Below are positions 1-6,934 of a stretch of DNA of 16,599 bases, piece by piece. A model generated the notes under the pieces. That model saw nothing but the letters and a program-made list of their open reading frames with translations. It was not told the origin of the DNA and ran no database searches. Made by a program: the position numbers and the translations under genes. The stretch is from Limnohabitans sp. (GTDB taxonomy: Bacteria > Pseudomonadota > Gammaproteobacteria > Burkholderiales > Burkholderiaceae_C): positions 1 through 16,599 of the forward strand of contig JALQUL010000161.1 of NCBI GenBank assembly GCA_023260735.1, in the 5' to 3' direction. Numbering within the stretch: the first letter of the stretch is position 1; each line of letters opens with the position of its first letter.

Positions 1-647
1 GGCCTTACCCCAACCGGTGTGACTCGCCGTCTTCGCTTGTCTCATCGCATTCCATCCGCGATGTCCAACACCGTGATCGAGCAAGGCCAGCAGCTATTGA
101 TTGGCGCCAATTGGGGCCACTACGGCGGAGGCCTGTATCGCCTCGGATTAGGCAATTTGCTTTTTTATGGCCCAAAAATAAAGTGACGGTGAGCTTATGG
201 GATATCAATACAGATGGTGCTAGTTCTGTGATGGCATATGCAGAACCACAAAAACCAATATTGGAAAAGCCTAGTTTTGGCTTAGCAATACAATCAGAAA
301 TACCCGTTGGTGATCGATTTATAGAGGGGCCACTTATTCAGTGGGCCTATGCAAGAAGTGGTGACAAGGGCAATATTTCTAATATTGGTGTGATAGCCCG
401 CAAAGCTGAATATTTGCCCTATATAAAAAGTGCTTTAAGCACTGACGCCGTCAAAAACTATTTGTCTTTTAGTGTGAAGGGCAATGTAACGCGTTATGAT
501 TTGCCTGGTATAGATGCAATTAATTTTGTTTGCGAGCAAGCTCTTGATGGCGGGGGGATGGCCTCTTTAAGAAACGATGCTTTGGGCAAAGGAATGGCAC
601 AAATATTATTATCAATGCCTATTAGAATGCCCAAAGGAATTGCTTAA
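1..647 (+). CDS. AtuA-like (DUF1446) protein, C-terminal part, 5' truncated by window edge
   Basis: The frame is open from base 3 to a TAA stop at 645-647, so the start lies outside the window. The part from about base 130 matches the C-terminal half of the acyclic terpene utilisation AtuA/DUF1446 family. It begins with a RRPVSPRIRQFAFLWPK segment, continues with a variable linker, and then enters the small C-terminal domain with WAYARSGDKGN, SNIGVIAR, RYDLPGIDAINFV and GGGMASLRNDALGKGMAQ, all family landmarks. AtuA-like proteins sit in acyclic terpene or branched acyl catabolic operons; their exact reaction is unsettled. The first ~40 codons do not clearly match the family and are much richer in G+C (hand count 37/60 in bases 1-60, 34/60 in 61-120, against 21/60 in 241-300), so a frameshift, junction or assembly join near base 110-160 is possible. 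Ends 12 bases from the convergent yiaA-like gene. Confidence 0.8.
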   Translation, partial: PYPNRCDSPSSLVSSHSIRDVQHRDRARPAAIDWRQLGPLRRRPVSPRIRQFAFLWPKNKVTVSLWDINTDGASSVMAYAEPQKPILEKPSFGLAIQSEIPVGDRFIEGPLIQWAYARSGDKGNISNIGVIARKAEYLPYIKSALSTDAVKNYLSFSVKGNVTRYDLPGIDAINFVCEQALDGGGMASLRNDALGKGMAQILLSMPIRMPKGIA

Positions 648-659
648 AAACGAAGAGCC

Positions 660-1112
660 TTATTCAATTTGACCTGAGAAAGTGTTGGGTTCAGCGCTAG
701 TTGCTTCATTTGAATGATGAAATGATGCCATGTCACGGACATTTTTTTGGACGGTGACGGCTGCGAATAAACTAAGTAAAAAGGCCATTGCGTAAAACCC
801 TTTTTCGCTACTCGTTAAACTAGCATTCCATAATCCTATGGTTAATAACAAAATACTACTGCCTAAAGAGACCCAGCATAAACCATAATAAATACCAGAA
901 ACGGCAATACCATCTAAACGATCACGAACTGATTTTTGAAGCGAAACAGCAGAAAACAAACCATACATTAGAATGACCAAATAATAGCCTCTTTCGTTGA
1001 GTGCCATTGGTGAGTTCCATAGATCAATTAAATAAGTCAGAGCACCGATGAACAAAGCAGCCCAAGATGCGCCAATAAACGCCCCAGTTGGTTTTTGAAG
1101 TTGCACTTTCAT
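660..1112 (-). CDS. yiaA: YiaA-type inner membrane protein (YiaAB family)
   Basis: 150 residues with four predicted membrane segments at roughly 11-31, 43-59, 73-95 and 104-121. The protein is an internal duplication: the first half carries DLWNSPMALNERGYY followed by LFSAVSLQKSVRD, and the second GLWNASLTSSEKGFY followed by LFAAVTVQKNVRD. This LWN...EKGYY...QK.VRD repeat is the hallmark of the YiaAB two-helix domain, and length and layout match E. coli YiaA. The function is unknown; the family is an inner membrane protein. The ATG start at 1110-1112 has a weak purine stretch (GAAAG) upstream. The hydrophilic tail after residue 128 is rich in Ser, Glu and Asn. It is convergent with the AtuA-like gene and separated from ychJ by 124 bases, so it may have its own promoter or be read from the thioredoxin operon. 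Confidence 0.9.
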   Translation of the reverse strand: MKVQLQKPTGAFIGASWAALFIGALTYLIDLWNSPMALNERGYYLVILMYGLFSAVSLQKSVRDRLDGIAVSGIYYGLCWVSLGSSILLLTIGLWNASLTSSEKGFYAMAFLLSLFAAVTVQKNVRDMASFHHSNEATSAEPNTFSGQIE

Positions 1113-1236
1113 AATAAGCTTTCAATAGTGATGACAAGTGCATCATAAAGCAGTTTTTAGCCAATGACTTAAAAAGCAGTGTTAGAGTTGATAGTATTAT
1201 TTTTCTATACTAAATGGCTTAAAGTTCAAATAAATG

Positions 1237-1698
1237 CTAACTTTGCGTTTCAATATAAGTGCCAACTACATATTGCCATTGGCCATTAATCTTTTCGAAT
1301 TGGCTTTTTTCTTGTAGCCGTTCGGTACGACCATTGATTTTGTAATAGGCAACAAATTCGACCATAGCTTTTAAAACACTGCTATTGTGTTGAATAATTC
1401 TAAGGCCTGTCCAAACGGTGTCATCAAGCATTAAGTCTTGTGGTCTAGTGCTGGCGTGCCAAGTGTTTTCAAGATAATGCTTCATGAGCGGGCGTTGCTC
1501 TAGAATTTGACTTCCAATAGCAAAAGCACTGTAGCGTGATCGCATTAAATTTAAGGCATGAGCAGGAAAATGATTGACGCCAAGTCCATCGTGCCAAATT
1601 TGGCAACATTTTGAATAAGATTTTTGATCATCTTTGGATTCACGGATACGGCAAGGACAAACAGAGTGATATAAATCAGTTGGCAAATTCAATTTCAT
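1237..1698 (-). CDS. ychJ: YchJ-like (UPF0225) protein, NTF2-like fold
   Basis: 153 residues. The N terminus has a cysteine knuckle (C14, C16, then C31, C32), followed by LMRSRYSAFAIG at 51-62 and TWHASTRP at 79-86, then W-GL-I and VEFVAYYKING. These are signature blocks of the YchJ/UPF0225 family, whose central domain has an NTF2-like fold. Role unknown. The knuckle is unusual: the family normally has CPCGSGK..x..CC, but here the Gly-Ser-Gly turn is replaced by a longer charged stretch (RIRESKDDQKSYSK). There is no second SEC-C motif at the C terminus; the protein ends shortly after a typical GQWQYVVGTY block. The ATG overlaps the stop of the upstream VOC gene by four bases (ATGA, 1695-1698), so translation is probably coupled. 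Ends with TAG. Confidence 0.88.
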   Translation of the reverse strand: MKLNLPTDLYHSVCPCRIRESKDDQKSYSKCCQIWHDGLGVNHFPAHALNLMRSRYSAFAIGSQILEQRPLMKHYLENTWHASTRPQDLMLDDTVWTGLRIIQHNSSVLKAMVEFVAYYKINGRTERLQEKSQFEKINGQWQYVVGTYIETQS

Positions 1699-2099
1699 AG
1701 CGGTGTGTAAGAGGCCGTTTCATATAACTCAAGCGGTAAACCATCAGGGTCGGCAAAAAACATAAATCGACTGCCTGTGTATTCATCTAGTCGTATTTCT
1801 TGTACGGCCACACCGTTGTGAATCAAGTGTATTCTTGATTGTTCTAAATTGGCTACCTTGAATGCCAAATGCCTAAGGCCACAAGCCTCTGGGTAGGAAG
1901 GACGTGAAGGTGAATCGGGAAATGAGAAAAGCTCAACTTGGCTACCATCGGGCATCGCCAAGTCGAGCTTGAAAGATTGTCTGGCCTCGCGGTAATTTTC
2001 AGCGATTACTTTTAACCCCAATATTTTGGTGTAAAAGTGTTTAGAGTTGGCATAGTTGCTAACAATAATGGCGGCGTGATGAATACCTAAAAGCGTCAT
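1695..2099 (-). CDS. VOC family protein, YaeR/GloA2-like
   Basis: 134 residues, a single vicinal-oxygen-chelate domain made of two beta-alpha-beta-beta-beta modules. Candidate metal ligands are H7 or H8 (GIHHAA), E56 (QVELFSF), H77 (GLRHLAF) and E124 (LPLELYE). The blocks YREARQSFKLDLA, SRPSYPEACGLRHLAF and FFADPDGLPLELYE match the E. coli YaeR type more closely than classical glyoxalase I. The substrate is not known, and annotation as a lactoylglutathione lyase would go beyond what the sequence shows. The gene starts 32 bases after the thioredoxin-like gene and overlaps ychJ by four bases, so the three probably form one transcript. Confidence 0.9.
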   Translation of the reverse strand: MTLLGIHHAAIIVSNYANSKHFYTKILGLKVIAENYREARQSFKLDLAMPDGSQVELFSFPDSPSRPSYPEACGLRHLAFKVANLEQSRIHLIHNGVAVQEIRLDEYTGSRFMFFADPDGLPLELYETASYTPL

Positions 2100-2131
2100 G
2101 CTTAAAAAATTTATTTTGAGAAAGCCAGAGT

Positions 2132-3034
2132 TTAACTCAAAATAACTGAACTTAGACGGCGCCTGTAGGTCGCAACAATTGGGTCTTGAGGTGGAATTTT
2201 GCCTATTTCAACCTCTACTTTTGGAGGCTCAATAATTTCTAAAATAGACACATACCATTTACGAGCTAAGCCATCATTCCATTCTTTATTGCGCATTAAT
2301 ATTTCAAGTAATTCGTCCATAGCTGGAACAAATTGTTGATGAGCTACTAATAGTTGTGCTCTTTTAAAGCGAGCATCAAAATCACGTTTATTGGCATTAA
2401 TTAAGTTTTCAAGAGCAGTAAACTCTTGTTGTGGTTCAGCAATAGCGAGCGCTATATCAATAGCGTCTAACCATCTGCCAATCGCTTCTAGTGGCGCAGA
2501 TAGTCCTACCATTTTGGCAACGGGTTCAAAATAATTCTTGGCTCCAGCAAATTCACCCATTTGTAATGCCTTTTTAAGATAGGCAAAACGGGCTTTCTCA
2601 TCAGATGGGTCAGTCGTAACTGCGAGACGCATTTTTTCGAGTATTTCGGCTTCGCTTAATACTTCTTCCTCTGGTTCTAGGGCTTCTTCTACAATGGCTT
2701 CATCGTTAGAGGCCGGTAGGTGTTTGTCTAAAAATGCCTTTAATTGACTTTCTGGCAAAGCACCTTGAAAACCGTCTACAGGTTTACCGTTTATCATCAG
2801 TACACAGGTCGGAATCGAACGTATCCCAAAAGCTTGCGATAATTCTTGTTCTTCATCTGAATTAATTTTGGCTAACAGAAAACGACCATGGTAGTCGGCT
2901 TCCAATTTCTCTAAAATTGGACCAATGGTTTTACAGGGACCGCACCATGGGGCCCAAAAATCCACTAAAACAGGGGTGTTCATGGAAGCAGCAACGACTT
3001 CTTGATCAAAATTTTCAATAGTTATGTTTTTCAT
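2132..3034 (-). CDS. cnoX: Thioredoxin-domain co-chaperone of the CnoX/YbbN type
   Basis: 300 residues from the ATG at 3032-3034. An in-frame TTG at 3053-3055 would add seven residues, but it has no properly spaced ribosome site and family members start near MKNITIENF. Residues 1-108 form a thioredoxin domain with WAPWCGPC (C31, C34) and the cis-proline loop SIPTCVL. A strongly acidic linker follows (about residues 110-135, many Glu), then a helical TPR-like C-terminal region resembling the YbbN/CnoX tail (YLKKALQMGEF..., FKRAQLLVAHQQF). In E. coli, CnoX protects substrates from oxidation and passes them to chaperones; its active site lost one cysteine, whereas here the CGPC pair is intact, so thiol-disulfide exchange is likely. 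First gene of the set with VOC and ychJ; divergent from purE. Confidence 0.88.
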   Translation of the reverse strand: MKNITIENFDQEVVAASMNTPVLVDFWAPWCGPCKTIGPILEKLEADYHGRFLLAKINSDEEQELSQAFGIRSIPTCVLMINGKPVDGFQGALPESQLKAFLDKHLPASNDEAIVEEALEPEEEVLSEAEILEKMRLAVTTDPSDEKARFAYLKKALQMGEFAGAKNYFEPVAKMVGLSAPLEAIGRWLDAIDIALAIAEPQQEFTALENLINANKRDFDARFKRAQLLVAHQQFVPAMDELLEILMRNKEWNDGLARKWYVSILEIIEPPKVEVEIGKIPPQDPIVATYRRRLSSVILS

Positions 3035-3333
3035 GTGTGAAATAATCGGGGTCAAACCTTAAAATTCAAGTGTCTTATGATAACAAGGTCTAAGAATGTG
3101 GATGCTCTAATTTTTACATCATTTAATTGAATGGTTGAAATTTTGTTTCCGATTAGAGGAGGTAAGGTTTTTTGATGGCATGCGTCTTCATTTGATGACC
3201 CAGACTTATTCCAGAAAAATCGGTTTGTTTTGATAGATACGCAAGCTGTTGTGGTGAACCAAGCAAATCATTTGTCCTATTATTTTATTATTTTTAAACT
3301 TTTACAGTCCTACTATTGGCTGTTTTTTTATTT
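3035..3333. other. Divergent spacer between cnoX-like gene and purE
   Basis: About 300 bases with no convincing long gene. It must hold the promoters of both flanking genes, but I cannot assign -35/-10 boxes with confidence. AT-rich sequence (about 3270-3300) lies just ahead of purE. The notable element is a strong Shine-Dalgarno sequence at 3157-3163 in front of short ORFs, listed separately. No riboswitch signature or terminator hairpin was recognised. Confidence 0.6.
3157..3233 (+). other. Strong ribosome binding site followed by mini-ORFs; possible leader peptide
   Basis: AGGAGGT at 3157-3163 is the best match to the anti-Shine-Dalgarno sequence in the window. It precedes TTG (3172) and ATG (3175), which begin a six- to seven-codon frame ending in TGA at 3193-3195. 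In another frame, ATG at 3180 gives a 17-residue peptide (MRLHLMTQTYSRKIGLF) ending at 3231-3233; its internal ATG at 3195 overlaps the first TGA as TGATG. This could be a translated leader ahead of purE, a remnant of a lost gene, or chance. That frame is open from 3111, about 40 codons, which is not significant alone. Confidence 0.3.
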
Positions 3334-3897
3334 ATGACCACAAATCAATCTATGCAAAACCGCTCAAATTTGCGCCAACACTATGCCAGCGATTTAGCAG
3401 GCCAACAAGTCGCTATTGTCATGGGATCAAATAGTGATTGGGAAACCATGCAAGGCGCCGCAGAAATTTTGCAACAATTTGGCATTATTCATAGTGCGAG
3501 GGTGGTTTCGGCACATCGTATGCCAGATGATTTATTTGCCTTTGCACAAGCTACGCAAGATGCGGGTCTTAGCGCCATTATTGCCGGAGCCGGCGGCGCC
3601 GCCCATTTACCTGGAATGTTGGCTGCTAAAACCATCGTGCCGGTATTGGGTGTACCAGTGGCATCTAGGCATTTACAAGGTGTCGACTCTTTACATAGTA
3701 TTGTGCAAATGCCTAAAGGCATACCCGTTGCCACCTTTGCAATTGGTACAGCAGGGGCAGCCAATGCCGCCTTATTTGCCGTGGCCATGTTGGCCACCCA
3801 AGACACAAAATTAGCTCAGCAACTCAATGAGTTTAGAGATCGTCAAACCGAAGTGGCAAGAGCGATGACTTTGCCCAAAACAGGAACTACATTATGA
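3334..3897 (+). CDS. purE: 5-(carboxyamino)imidazole ribonucleotide mutase PurE
   Basis: Converts N5-CAIR to CAIR in cytosolic de novo purine synthesis. From the ATG at 3334 the protein is 187 residues, slightly longer than usual because of an N-terminal stretch of about 24 residues before the core. Core motifs are AIVMGSNSDW (residues 27-36), VVSAHRMP (57-64, with the catalytic His at 61), the nucleotide-binding GAGGAAHLPGM (85-95), PVLGVPV and SIVQMPKGIPVAT (122-134). An upstream TTG at 3316 and a second ATG at 3352 are alternative starts; none has a good ribosome site. The stop overlaps the purK start by four bases (ATGA), so translation is coupled. The presence of PurK identifies this as the class I enzyme acting on N5-CAIR. 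Confidence 0.95.
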   Translation: MTTNQSMQNRSNLRQHYASDLAGQQVAIVMGSNSDWETMQGAAEILQQFGIIHSARVVSAHRMPDDLFAFAQATQDAGLSAIIAGAGGAAHLPGMLAAKTIVPVLGVPVASRHLQGVDSLHSIVQMPKGIPVATFAIGTAGAANAALFAVAMLATQDTKLAQQLNEFRDRQTEVARAMTLPKTGTTL

Positions 3898-5093
3898 GCG
3901 TAAGCACTAAAGCATTATTACCTGGCCAAAACGACAACGGACAACAAACCACCTTGGGTGTTATGGGCGGAGGGCAGTTAGGACGTATGTTTGTCCACTC
4001 TGCACAGCAAATGGGCTACTTTACAGCGGTATTAGATCCAGATGTGAGTAGTCCTGCAGGTTGGGTCAGTCACTATCATATTGAAACTGATTATTTAGAT
4101 CAAGATGGTTTGGCACAACTTATGCAGCGTTCGGTCGCCATTACCACCGAGTTTGAAAACGTTCCTGCACCGGCGCTCTACACTTTAGGTGGGCACAGGA
4201 CAGTGGCTCCTTCTGCAAAATCGGTGGCTATTGCACAGCACCGAGTCAAAGAAAAAACACATTTCAAAAACTGTGGTGTCGCCTGCGCACCCTTTCAAGC
4301 TATTGAGTCGCAAGAGCAATTAAGGCTTGCGATGAGTCACACCGATTGGTTTCCTGCTATTTTAAAAACCTCAAGTATGGGGTATGACGGTAAGGGACAA
4401 GTGACAGTGGTAAGCCCAGACGACTTAGCTGCTGCATGGAACAGTTTAAAAAATGCCGATGCCATTCTTGAAAAAAAATTAGATTTAGCATTTGAGTGTT
4501 CGGTGATTGTGGTGAGAGGCTTTGATGGGCAGATGGTGCATTTTCCGGTGCAAAAAAATCTGCATCGCAACGGAATATTAGCGGTTACAGAAGTTTATGA
4601 AAACGCTATTCATCCTGAAATAGCAGACAAAGCAGTGCATTCCGCTAAGGCAATTGCGCAAGGCCTCGATTATGTAGGGGTTTTATGCTTAGAGTTTTTT
4701 GTTTTAGCTAATGGTGAGTTGGTCGTCAATGAGATGGCTCCAAGACCTCATAACAGTGGTCATTACACTATGAATGCTTGTGACGTGTCGCAATTTGATT
4801 TGCAAGTCAGAAGTTTAGCGCGCTTGCCTTTGGTTCAGCCAAGGCAGCATAGCCCTGCCATTATGCTTAACATTTTGGGAGACTTATGGTTTAAAAATTC
4901 AGCTGAAACAGCCAAAACTCCTGCCTGGGCCGAAGTATTAGCTTTGCCAGGTTGTCATTTGCATTTATATGGTAAGTTAGAGGCGAGAAAAGCACGAAAG
5001 ATGGGCCACTTAAATATTACTGCAGCCACCACAGACCAAGTCAAACAAGTCGCACTTCGAGCTTGCGAGATTTTGGGAATTGAGGCTTTTTAA
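3894..5093 (+). CDS. purK: 5-(carboxyamino)imidazole ribonucleotide synthase PurK
   Basis: ATP-dependent carboxylation of AIR with bicarbonate to N5-CAIR, the step before PurE. 399 residues, normal for the family. The N-terminal Rossmann-like domain opens with GVMGGGQLGRM (22-32) after about 20 extra residues. The ATP-grasp domain shows the flexible loop SSMGYDGKGQ (160-169), EKKLDLAFECSVIV, the metal-binding GVLCLEFFV (262-270) and NEMAPRPHNSGHYT (279-292), a PurK signature. The C-terminal domain has LNILGD, HLYGK and RKMGHLN. Start overlaps the purE stop by four bases. Eight bases separate its stop from tsaC, implying a three-gene transcript. Confidence 0.97.
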   Translation: MSVSTKALLPGQNDNGQQTTLGVMGGGQLGRMFVHSAQQMGYFTAVLDPDVSSPAGWVSHYHIETDYLDQDGLAQLMQRSVAITTEFENVPAPALYTLGGHRTVAPSAKSVAIAQHRVKEKTHFKNCGVACAPFQAIESQEQLRLAMSHTDWFPAILKTSSMGYDGKGQVTVVSPDDLAAAWNSLKNADAILEKKLDLAFECSVIVVRGFDGQMVHFPVQKNLHRNGILAVTEVYENAIHPEIADKAVHSAKAIAQGLDYVGVLCLEFFVLANGELVVNEMAPRPHNSGHYTMNACDVSQFDLQVRSLARLPLVQPRQHSPAIMLNILGDLWFKNSAETAKTPAWAEVLALPGCHLHLYGKLEARKARKMGHLNITAATTDQVKQVALRACEILGIEAF

Positions 5094-5101
5094 TACCCAC
5101 C

Positions 5102-6109
5102 ATGATGTCAATCAATCGCAATTTAGAACTGGAAATAGAAAAGGCAGCCCAAATTTTAGCCACAGGAGAGTTGGTGGCTATACCGACTGAAACTGTCTAT
5201 GGTTTGGCAGCAAATGCACAACAAGATGCTGCAGTTGCGAAGATATTTGTCGCAAAAGGAAGGCCAGCCAATCATCCTTTAATTGTGCATGTTCTTGAGG
5301 CCTCCGATGCTGATTATTTTGCATCGGAAATTCCTGATTTTGCTCAAAAATTAATGCAAGCCTTTTGGCCTGGGCCACTCACTGTGATTGTTCCCAGAAA
5401 AAAAAATAGGGCAACAGCGGCCGCAGGAGGGCATGATTCTGTTGGGCTTAGAAGCCCGTCACACCCTGTCGCAAGAGCTTTGTTAAAACAGTGTGCATTG
5501 TTGGGTGTAAAGGGGTTGGCTGCACCAAGCGCCAATTTATTTGGCAAGGTGAGCCCTACCAACGCTCAACATGTGAGGGCAGATTTCCCCGCCAATTTAT
5601 ATGTCCTTGATGGGGGTGAGTGTAGTGTTGGCATAGAGTCCACCATTGTGGACTGTACCCGTCAAGCACCGGTTTTATTACGTCCTGGCATGATCAGTGC
5701 AGATCAAATTGAACAAACAACAGGCCTACGCTTAATACTCAATGCCGACCTTAAAGTGCTAGGAAAAGAGGCCCCAAAAGCATCTGGTACCCTTGAGTCT
5801 CATTACGCACCTAAAGCCAAATTGAGATTGTTTTCAAAAAAACAATTGGCAGATGAAATAGTTAAATACGCTGATCAAAAATTGTTAAATTTAATCGGGA
5901 TTTATTCCACTTTGCCAAATAGCAAAATAGAGAGTATTATTTACCGCTTAATGCCTGATGATGCAGCTCAATGTGCCCATGATTTATTTTCTATATTAAG
6001 AGATTTTGATCAATACGCTGTAGAGGAAATTTGGGTTGAAAATGTTCCTGATTTATCAGAATGGGCAGGAGTAAAAGACAGATTAAAAAGAGCCGCAGCA
6101 TCAGCATAA
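5102..6109 (+). CDS. tsaC: L-threonylcarbamoyladenylate synthase, two-domain Sua5 type
   Basis: Makes threonylcarbamoyl-AMP from threonine, bicarbonate and ATP for t6A37 modification of tRNAs reading ANN codons. Residues 1-205 form the YrdC domain, with IPTETVYGL (27-35), KGRPANHPL (52-60), FWPGPLTVI (89-97), APSAN (141-145) and GIESTIVD (177-184). Residues 228-241 (SGTLESHYAPKAKL) are the linker typical of Sua5, followed by a C-terminal Sua5 domain of about 90 residues. This makes it the longer Sua5 form (335 residues), not the ~190-residue TsaC of E. coli. It starts at a double ATG (5102 or 5105). Sua5 after purEK is the customary Burkholderiales order, so the link to the purine genes is probably one of shared transcription. 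Confidence 0.95.
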   Translation: MMSINRNLELEIEKAAQILATGELVAIPTETVYGLAANAQQDAAVAKIFVAKGRPANHPLIVHVLEASDADYFASEIPDFAQKLMQAFWPGPLTVIVPRKKNRATAAAGGHDSVGLRSPSHPVARALLKQCALLGVKGLAAPSANLFGKVSPTNAQHVRADFPANLYVLDGGECSVGIESTIVDCTRQAPVLLRPGMISADQIEQTTGLRLILNADLKVLGKEAPKASGTLESHYAPKAKLRLFSKKQLADEIVKYADQKLLNLIGIYSTLPNSKIESIIYRLMPDDAAQCAHDLFSILRDFDQYAVEEIWVENVPDLSEWAGVKDRLKRAAASA

Positions 6110-6142
6110 GATAAATAAAATGCAATGCTAGGGGTTGAGATA

Positions 6143-6934
6143 ATGCGACAAAATAAGACGGTAGCAGTATTTGGGGCTATACTGCTACTTCAGATGTTTC
6201 AAGGAGTAATAGCTCAAACTAAGACTGAAAAAAATTCTATTAGTTTTTCTGATCAAAAGTTAATTCGATTAGCTACAGTTGAGTGGCCACCCTATAATGG
6301 TTTGTTTTTACCCCATGAAGGACTTATTACTAAAACTGCTAGCTTAGCTGCAAAAGCAGCCAATTACCGTTTATTAACTGCGTACGATGAATGGTCTAAA
6401 AGTTTATCTAAAGGTCGTACAGATCCTGGTTTCGAGGGGGTATTTTCTTTGTATCATACACCTGAGCGAGAAAAAAATTGTTATTTATCTGATCCAGTCG
6501 GTGTTAGTGTCATAGGAGTTGCAAGTTTAAAATCAAATCCTATACGTTGGAAAGTTATTTCAGATTTAACTAAGTATAAATTAGGCGTGGTTTCAGGTTA
6601 CTCCAATGGTGATATTTTCGATAAAGAGGTTGCAGAAAATAGACAAAAGGTAGAGGAATCAATAAGTGATGCTGTTAATATTGAGAAATTAATGACAGGA
6701 AAAGTAAAAGGTATAGTCATAGACAAAAATGTACTCCAGTATATGCTTTCAATAAGAACGGCGAATAAACCTGTAGTTTTTGACTCGAACTCACTTTCTG
6801 AAAACAATATTCACATTTGTTTTAAACGAACTCCGAAAGGAATGGTGATTCGAGATGATTTTAATAAAGGACTTAAAACCCTAGACTTAGAAAAAGTAGA
6901 AGCTGACTACATCAAACTGTTTAAATATGATTGA
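6143..6934 (+). CDS. Secreted substrate-binding-like protein (SBP family 3), first of tandem pair
   Basis: 263 residues from ATG 6143, chosen because AGGGG at 6130-6134 sits eight bases upstream and the protein then begins with a clean signal peptide: basic MRQNK, hydrophobic core to about residue 20, and a likely cut after VIAQ. The mature part starts with LIRLATVEWPPYNG, resembling the first strand of family 3 solute-binding proteins, followed by a PEREKNCYLSD block that aligns with the usual ER...FSdP segment, then DLTKYKLGVVSGYSNG and GKVKGIVIDKNVL, the hinge and second-lobe style of these proteins. Two cysteines (in NCYLS and HICFKRT) are shared with the next gene and may form a disulfide. 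Ligand unknown. No permease or ATPase gene is nearby. Overlaps the next gene by one base. Confidence 0.8.
   Translation: MRQNKTVAVFGAILLLQMFQGVIAQTKTEKNSISFSDQKLIRLATVEWPPYNGLFLPHEGLITKTASLAAKAANYRLLTAYDEWSKSLSKGRTDPGFEGVFSLYHTPEREKNCYLSDPVGVSVIGVASLKSNPIRWKVISDLTKYKLGVVSGYSNGDIFDKEVAENRQKVEESISDAVNIEKLMTGKVKGIVIDKNVLQYMLSIRTANKPVVFDSNSLSENNIHICFKRTPKGMVIRDDFNKGLKTLDLEKVEADYIKLFKYD

Noticed and set aside
5..208. 67-codon minus-strand frame at the window start
   Set aside because: Antisense to the AtuA-like frame, no recognisable motif, and it lies in the compositionally odd segment.
3239..3254. ACGCAAGCTGTTGTGG, resembling a PurR operator upstream of purE
   Set aside because: It misses three fixed positions of the E. 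coli PUR box, its right half is poor, and LacI-type PurR control is a gammaproteobacterial feature.
3416..3814. Long plus-strand and minus-strand open frames within purE
   Set aside because: They overlap the well-supported purE frame completely, have no family motifs and no ribosome sites; shadows of purE.
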